Shown here piece after piece: positions 13,748 through 17,747 of a DNA stretch of 17,747 bases. The notes beneath the pieces are model-generated. The model did no database searches. It worked only from the letters and a program-made list of their open reading frames with translations, and was not told the DNA's origin. Origin of the DNA: DATEEG01 sp035525055 (GTDB lineage: Bacteria > Actinomycetota > Acidimicrobiia > Spongiisociales > ZC4RG35). Within the stretch, counting starts at the first letter, position 1. Each line of letters opens with the position of its first letter. The stretch covers positions 1 to 17,747 of the forward strand of contig DATLEZ010000027.1 in assembly GCA_035525055.1 (NCBI GenBank), written 5' to 3'. Position numbers and translations under genes: made by a program.

Positions 13748-15217
13748 CTATCCCTCGGCGAATATGGCAGTCAGATCCGCCTGAAGGTCTGCCACCCCGG
13801 CATCTATATCGAGACCCGGATCGCTGAGCAGTGCGCTCTCGAGATCGGCCATACGCAGTTTGTAGGCGTCCCATCCGGGCACGAACTGCTCGTGGCTCGG
13901 AACATCCGCAAACGCCGCGCTGGCATCTGAGATTGCCCAGTTGACACCCTGCGGGTATACCTCGTCCAGGCCGGCGTAGAACGCCTCGGTCAACGTGGGA
14001 TCCGCCGGGGCGGCCCCGTAGGCGTTGAGCAGATCTAGAGCAGCGTCGGTGATCAGGTACGTAAGTACCTGGAACGCTTCATCCGGGTGCTCGGTGGTGG
14101 CCAGGATGCGGAAGGTATCGGCATGGACCTTGGCCGTCACCGCGCCGTTGTGAGACGGCATCACCGCGATGTCGAAGAAGTCCTTGCCAGTGCCGTCATC
14201 GTTCCTGATGCAGCACGTGTACCACAGGTGGGAGTTGGCGATGGCGATGTTCCCCGACGAGAACGAGTTCCCGGCCAGGAGGTCGGAATCCAACTGCTCC
14301 TGACTAGGGGCCCAGCCACCATTCCAGATACCGTCGTGATACCACTTCCATTCGTCGACCCATTGAGTTGGCACCGAGGCGGTGCCGTCGTCGGCGAGGG
14401 TTGAGCCCGCCCCGAAGGCAGTGCCCTGAGCGAACAACAGGGTGACCCACTGGTGCGAGAAGCCCCATTGCACGGTCTGGGTGCGATCGAAATCGGGGCT
14501 GGTGGCGTCGTTGCCGTTGCCATCGACTGTCAGGATGGCGGAAATCTCGGCCACCTTGTCCCAGTCCCAGGTCCCTTCCCACTCGGTCCCTTCACCATAA
14601 GTGCTCAGACCGTCGGATCCATACTCGCTTGGCGGGTACGGAAGACCGGCCTCGTCGAAGAGGGCCTTGTTGTAGTAAATGAACGATGGATACGAGGCGA
14701 AGGGCAGCCCGTACAGCTTGCCATCCGCGTCGCGAAAGCCCTCGACCGTCGCATCCGGCCAGCGCGAGGTATCGAATCCCGTGGATGCGATAAGAGGTTC
14801 GACGTCGAGATAGAGGCCGGCGTACGAGTTGGAACCGTCGCGCCCGACCGGCCCGATGATGTCTGGCGGGTTACCACCCGAGATCTGGGTCGAGAGAGCA
14901 TCGTATGCCACGTCGTTGTCGACCGTTTCTAATAGCAGCTCGATCTGATCCTGCGAGGCGTTAAATGTGGCGACGACTTCTTCCTGGGCTTCGATCTGCT
15001 CAGGCTGGGCCCCCGCTCCTAGACCAACGAACCAACGGATCTGGACCCTGTCACCGGTAGCTGCTGTCGTTTCGGTCGGCGCGGCAGTGGTGATCGTCTC
15101 GGCAGCCGTTGTAGTCGCAGCTTCGGTGGTGGCGGTTCCACTGCCACCACATGCGCCCGCGATCAGCACCATCACGGCGAGAATCGCCATCAGGCGCCAT
15201 TTCGATACCATTCGCAT
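13748..15217 (-). CDS. Sugar ABC transporter substrate-binding lipoprotein (CebE-like)
   Basis: An extracytoplasmic solute-binding protein of the CUT1 family, about 489 residues. The N-terminus MRMVSKWRLMAILAVMVLIAGAC is a lipoprotein signal with lipobox A-G-A-C, so Cys23 would be acylated and anchored to the membrane. A Thr/Ala-rich linker of about 30 residues follows. The mature domain shows FNASQDQIELLL, GNPPDIIGPVG, GLYLDVEPLI, KLYGLPFASYPSFIYYNKALFDEAGLP (the usual N-lobe hinge region) and FRILATTEHPDEAFQVLTYLI. The ATG at 15217 has GAGG 7 bases upstream; the longer open frame to 15286 is not needed. It follows the LacI gene and precedes two permeases, forming the importer. Ligand preference cannot be read from sequence; cello-oligosaccharide is inferred from the context. 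Confidence 0.93.
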   Translation of the reverse strand: MRMVSKWRLMAILAVMVLIAGACGGSGTATTEAATTTAAETITTAAPTETTAATGDRVQIRWFVGLGAGAQPEQIEAQEEVVATFNASQDQIELLLETVDNDVAYDALSTQISGGNPPDIIGPVGRDGSNSYAGLYLDVEPLIASTGFDTSRWPDATVEGFRDADGKLYGLPFASYPSFIYYNKALFDEAGLPYPPSEYGSDGLSTYGEGTEWEGTWDWDKVAEISAILTVDGNGNDATSPDFDRTQTVQWGFSHQWVTLLFAQGTAFGAGSTLADDGTASVPTQWVDEWKWYHDGIWNGGWAPSQEQLDSDLLAGNSFSSGNIAIANSHLWYTCCIRNDDGTGKDFFDIAVMPSHNGAVTAKVHADTFRILATTEHPDEAFQVLTYLITDAALDLLNAYGAAPADPTLTEAFYAGLDEVYPQGVNWAISDASAAFADVPSHEQFVPGWDAYKLRMADLESALLSDPGLDIDAGVADLQADLTAIFAEG

Positions 15218-15254
15218 TGCCTTTCCTCTCTTTCCTAGGGTGGTTTGGCGTGTC

Positions 15255-15284
15255 GCAGGTGCCGGAGTGCAATCCGGCACCTGC
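15255..15284. terminator. 12-bp-stem hairpin between lacI-type gene and binding-protein gene
   Basis: Perfect arms GCAGGTGCCGGA and TCCGGCACCTGC with a 6-base loop. On the plus strand it is followed by ACTTTTTCC, the form of an intrinsic terminator, although no plus-strand gene precedes it. On the minus strand, the direction of the flanking genes, no T-run follows. It may therefore be an attenuator, mRNA stabiliser or partial terminator between the regulator and the importer genes. Confidence 0.55.
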
Positions 15285-15298
15285 ACTTTTTCCGGAGC

Positions 15299-16318
15299 TC
15301 AACCGTCCAGGTGAACACCTCCAACGGTTGATTGGCGGATGATGAGTTCGGTCGGGAGGATCACTCGACGGGGACCCCCGTCCTTCTTGTCGAGGAGCCG
15401 CAGAAGCGTCCGGGCCGACATCTCCCCCTGGGAGCGGACGTTCTGGCGAACGGTCGTAAGGGGTGGATCCAGGTCGGCTGCGAACTCGACATCGTCGAAC
15501 CCCGCGACGGCGATGTCGTCGGGGATCCGAAGGCCATGCTCCCGGATCTTCTGGTACGCCCCGGCCGCCATGGCATCGGAGCCGGCGAAGATCGCGTCTA
15601 CCCCCATCGCCAGGAGTTGCTCGGCCCCTTCGTAACCCGATTCGATGGTGTAGTCGCCGTCGGCCACGAATCGCTGTTCGACTCCGGCCCGATCAAGGGC
15701 CCGGTTGTAGCCCTGAAGACGATCTTCTCCTGAGACCGTGCCTCGCGATCCGGTGACGTGACCGATGCGCTTCCGACCGATCTGAACCAGATGGGCAACG
15801 ACGTCCTCTGAGGCCGATTCGTTGTCGACGTCGACGTAGCTCGCAGTGCTGTCATGGCGCCGGTGACCTATCAAAACCGTTGGCAGATCAGAGGAGAGAA
15901 GACCGTCGACGAGCGGATCGTCGAGAATCGTCGCCGTGCAGATGATTCCGTCTACAAAGTGGGTCGACAGGATTTGATCGAGCGTGTCTCTCTTCGACAG
16001 GTGCGAGAGCCACAACATCAGACCGGTTGCCGTGTCAGCCAGAGTCTCGGTGATGCCGGCCAGCAGGAGTGACCAATAGGGATCCGTAAAGAGGGCCAAA
16101 GCCGGAGAGTGCATCACGAGGCCAACCACACCGGTTCGGCCCGAGGCGAGGCTGCGGGCGACCAGGTTGGGGCGATACTCGACCCGTTGCAGAACCTCTT
16201 GGACCTTGGCCTTGGTGGCGGGCGCGACCGGGCCGCCGTTTATGACCCTCGACACGGTGGCACGGGAGACACCTGTCAGGGTCGCCAGCTCATCCAGCGT
16301 TCTGGCCCGCCGGGCCAT
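15299..16318 (-). CDS. LacI-family transcriptional regulator (CebR-like)
   Basis: A 339-residue regulator. The N-terminal helix-turn-helix is LDELATLTGVSRATVSRVINGG (starting about residue 8), followed by the hinge-helix region RPNLVARSLASGRTGVVGLV that inserts in the minor groove. The rest is a periplasmic-binding-type sugar sensor with DPYWSLLLAGITETL, VDGIICTATI, VTGSRGTVSGEDRLQGYNRAL, VDAIFAGSDAMAAGAYQ and DDIAVAGFDDVEFAADLDPPLTTVRQ, all family-typical. A strong GAGGAGGA ribosome site precedes GTG-ATG at 16321/16318. The two palindromes at 16383 and 16458 match the CebR box of Streptomyces (TGGGAGCGCTCCCA) except at the third and the third-from-last positions, plus one more base in the second site. 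It therefore probably represses the glucosidase and its own operon until a beta-glucoside is present. Confidence 0.93.
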   Translation of the reverse strand: MARRARTLDELATLTGVSRATVSRVINGGPVAPATKAKVQEVLQRVEYRPNLVARSLASGRTGVVGLVMHSPALALFTDPYWSLLLAGITETLADTATGLMLWLSHLSKRDTLDQILSTHFVDGIICTATILDDPLVDGLLSSDLPTVLIGHRRHDSTASYVDVDNESASEDVVAHLVQIGRKRIGHVTGSRGTVSGEDRLQGYNRALDRAGVEQRFVADGDYTIESGYEGAEQLLAMGVDAIFAGSDAMAAGAYQKIREHGLRIPDDIAVAGFDDVEFAADLDPPLTTVRQNVRSQGEMSARTLLRLLDKKDGGPRRVILPTELIIRQSTVGGVHLDG

Positions 16319-16382
16319 CACTCCTCCTCGAACTCTCTGCTTTGTCGACCGTCGCCTCGGAGACAGGCTCCTGGGTGCGGTC

Positions 16383-16396
16383 TGAGAGCGCTCTCA
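16383..16396. promoter_or_regulatory. LacI/CebR-type operator O1
   Basis: Perfect 14-bp palindrome TGAGAGCGCTCTCA in the divergent regulator-glucosidase gap, 62 bases upstream of the regulator start. The central CG-containing core AGCGCT is characteristic of LacI-family sites. It differs from the published CebR box only by the G to A change in each half. Confidence 0.85.
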
Positions 16397-16439
16397 ACCC
16401 TAGTGGCCGTTATTGGATCCCGTCAACCATTTCCGCTGC

Positions 16440-16445
16440 TAATTT
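16440..16445 (+). promoter_or_regulatory. Possible -10 element of a leaderless glucosidase promoter
   Basis: TAATTT fits the actinobacterial TANNNT -10 pattern and ends 7 bases before the glucosidase ATG (16453). A transcript would start at or next to the ATG, and no Shine-Dalgarno sequence is present there. A convincing -35 element at normal spacing was not found (TTGGAT at 16413 is too far). Confidence 0.4.
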
Positions 16446-16452
16446 CTGCCCC

Positions 16453-17747
16453 ATGCCTGAAAGCGCTCTCAGAATCTTCCCAAAAGAGTTTGTGTGGGGG
16501 GCCGCCACGGCTTCTTATCAGATCGAAGGCGCAGCCTTCGAAGAGGGGAAAGCCGAGAGCATTTGGGACCGGTTTTCCCATACTCCGGGCCGAGTGCGCG
16601 ATGGAGACACCGGTGACATCGCCTGCGATCACTATCACCGTTTTCGTGACGACGTGGCCCTCATGGGTCGGCTCGGTCTGGGGGCCTATCGATTCTCGAT
16701 CTCCTGGCCGCGGGTTATGCGCGACGATGGAACCGTCAACGAGGCCGGGCTCGACTTCTACGACAAGCTGGTCGACGAACTACTCGGGACGGGCATCGAT
16801 CCGCACGCCACTCTCTACCACTGGGATCTGCCCCAATCCCTCGAGGACACCGGTGGCTGGCCGGCCCGAGCGACCGCCCATGCCTTCGTCGACTATGCAA
16901 TGGCTGTTGCCGGGCGACTCGGGGACCGGGTCAAGCACTTCTCGACTATCAACGAACCGTTTGTGGTGGCCGATCATGGCTACCGAAGTGGTTCTCATGC
17001 GCCCGGTCGCACCGACCCCAAGGCCGCGCTGGCTGCCGCCCATAATCTCATGGTCGCACACGGCCTAGGAGTTCTGGCGCTGCGATCGGTGGCACCAAAG
17101 GCCAACGTAGGAATCGTGCTCAATTTCGAAAGTAAGACACCTGCATCTACCCACCTTCTCGACCTCGAAGCGGCGATAGTGGCGCACGATCACGCCAACC
17201 GGTGGTTCCTCGATCCGATCATGGGGCACGGATATCCTGCCGAAGGCAGCAAGGCCTGGGATTGGGACACGGCGGGCGTCGCCGCCGACGACCTTGAGAT
17301 CATCGCCACTCCCATCGACTATCTGGGGATCAACTACTACAGCCGCACCGTTGTTCAGTCACCCTTGCTCCCCGAGCGCACCGAACCCGACGTCGAGCGG
17401 ACCGGCATGGGCTGGGAGGTGTATCCCGCCGGACTGACCCACGTCCTTCAGTTCGTTGCGTCCCGCACCGACGACCTCCCACTCTTCATCACCGAGAACG
17501 GCGCCGCCTATCCCCTCGACGAATCCGACCCGGCCAAGGATCCCCAGCGGCGGGACTACCTGGCCCGACACGTCCGCGCCGCTCACGATGCGCTGCAGCA
17601 CGGGATCCCATTGCGCGGATATTTCGCCTGGTCGCTTCTCGACAACTTCGAATGGGCCCACGGCTATGCCCACCGCTTCGGCATCGTCCACGTCGACTTC
17701 GCCACCCAGGAACGCCGGGTCCGCGACAGCGGCCACTTCTGGTCCGA
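16453..17747 (+). CDS. GH1 beta-glucosidase (3' end outside window)
   Basis: The enzyme hydrolyses terminal beta-glucosyl residues, for example cellobiose to glucose. There is no signal peptide, so it is cytoplasmic and acts on imported sugar. The first 431 residues are present, most of the usual 440-470. Family 1 signatures in order: FPKEFVWGAATASYQIEGA at about 9-27, DHYHRFRDDVALMGRLGLGAYRFSISWPR at about 59-87, TLYHWDLPQSLEDTGGW at about 120-136, TINEPF at 165-170 with acid/base Glu168, GINYYSR at about 292-298, ITENG at 346-350 with nucleophile Glu348, and FAWSLLDNFEWAHGY at about 391-405. The ATG at 16453 has no Shine-Dalgarno site and may be leaderless. The early codons contain operator O2. 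It is divergent from the LacI regulator and the importer. Confidence 0.95.
   Translation, partial: MPESALRIFPKEFVWGAATASYQIEGAAFEEGKAESIWDRFSHTPGRVRDGDTGDIACDHYHRFRDDVALMGRLGLGAYRFSISWPRVMRDDGTVNEAGLDFYDKLVDELLGTGIDPHATLYHWDLPQSLEDTGGWPARATAHAFVDYAMAVAGRLGDRVKHFSTINEPFVVADHGYRSGSHAPGRTDPKAALAAAHNLMVAHGLGVLALRSVAPKANVGIVLNFESKTPASTHLLDLEAAIVAHDHANRWFLDPIMGHGYPAEGSKAWDWDTAGVAADDLEIIATPIDYLGINYYSRTVVQSPLLPERTEPDVERTGMGWEVYPAGLTHVLQFVASRTDDLPLFITENGAAYPLDESDPAKDPQRRDYLARHVRAAHDALQHGIPLRGYFAWSLLDNFEWAHGYAHRFGIVHVDFATQERRVRDSGHFWS
16458..16471. promoter_or_regulatory. LacI/CebR-type operator O2, inside the glucosidase coding sequence
   Basis: TGAAAGCGCTCTCA is a near-perfect palindrome (one mismatch) lying in codons 2-7 of the glucosidase. 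Its start is 75 bases from that of O1, about seven helical turns, so both sites face the same side of the DNA and could be bridged by a LacI-type tetramer or bound cooperatively. A protein here would block transcription just past the start site. Confidence 0.8.

Noticed and set aside
16109..17068. 319-residue plus-strand open frame starting in the LacI gene and running into the glucosidase
   Set aside because: Out of frame with the glucosidase and antisense to the regulator; low-complexity sequence and no motif. The GH1 frame from 16453 carries all the conserved motifs.

Overview
The window is high-GC bacterial DNA with dense, mostly minus-strand genes. Several features point to an Actinomycetota member, probably Acidimicrobiia-like; this is an inference without a database search. 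They are the LytM/M23 peptidase of actinobacterial type, a lipoprotein with a long Thr/Ala-rich linker, LacI operators almost identical to the Streptomyces CebR box, a form II CoxL-like oxidase, and apparent remnants of the proA-nadD-rsfS neighbourhood.

Layout. At 1-757, minus strand, rsfS is followed by tRNA-Ala(GGC). Just beyond the tRNA 3' end is the N-terminal part of a tyrosine recombinase that appears to carry a 1-nt frameshift. At 796-2290 are a CoA-binding protein (plus), nadD and an M23 peptidase (minus, overlapping nadD). At 2419-4478 (plus) are two overlapping GAPDH-family genes. The first has lost the catalytic Cys and phosphate-binding residues; the second is canonical. A 182-bp imperfect inverted repeat and a terminator follow. 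At 4733-11597 (minus) is a co-directional run: proA, MoxR ATPase, CoxE-like VWA protein, single-domain response regulator, CoxL-like molybdenum oxidase and a small membrane protein. Short tandem-repeat arrays lie in its intergenic gaps.

At 11653-17747 is a sugar-utilisation locus resembling the Streptomyces ceb system. It has a LacI regulator, a lipoprotein solute-binding protein and two permeases (minus), with a divergent GH1 beta-glucosidase (plus, running off the window). Two 14-bp operator palindromes lie between the regulator and the glucosidase, one of them inside the first glucosidase codons. No transport ATPase is encoded here, as in ceb systems that use a shared MsiK-type ATPase.

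How the genes work together. The last block probably imports and hydrolyses a beta-glucoside such as cellobiose, releasing glucose that feeds glycolysis, where the GAPDH pair acts. The CoxL/CoxE/MoxR block is an oxidase with its maturation machinery, but the FAD and [2Fe-2S] subunits are absent. proA, nadD and rsfS are housekeeping genes usually found close together in actinobacteria; here they are separated by the oxidase and GAPDH blocks.
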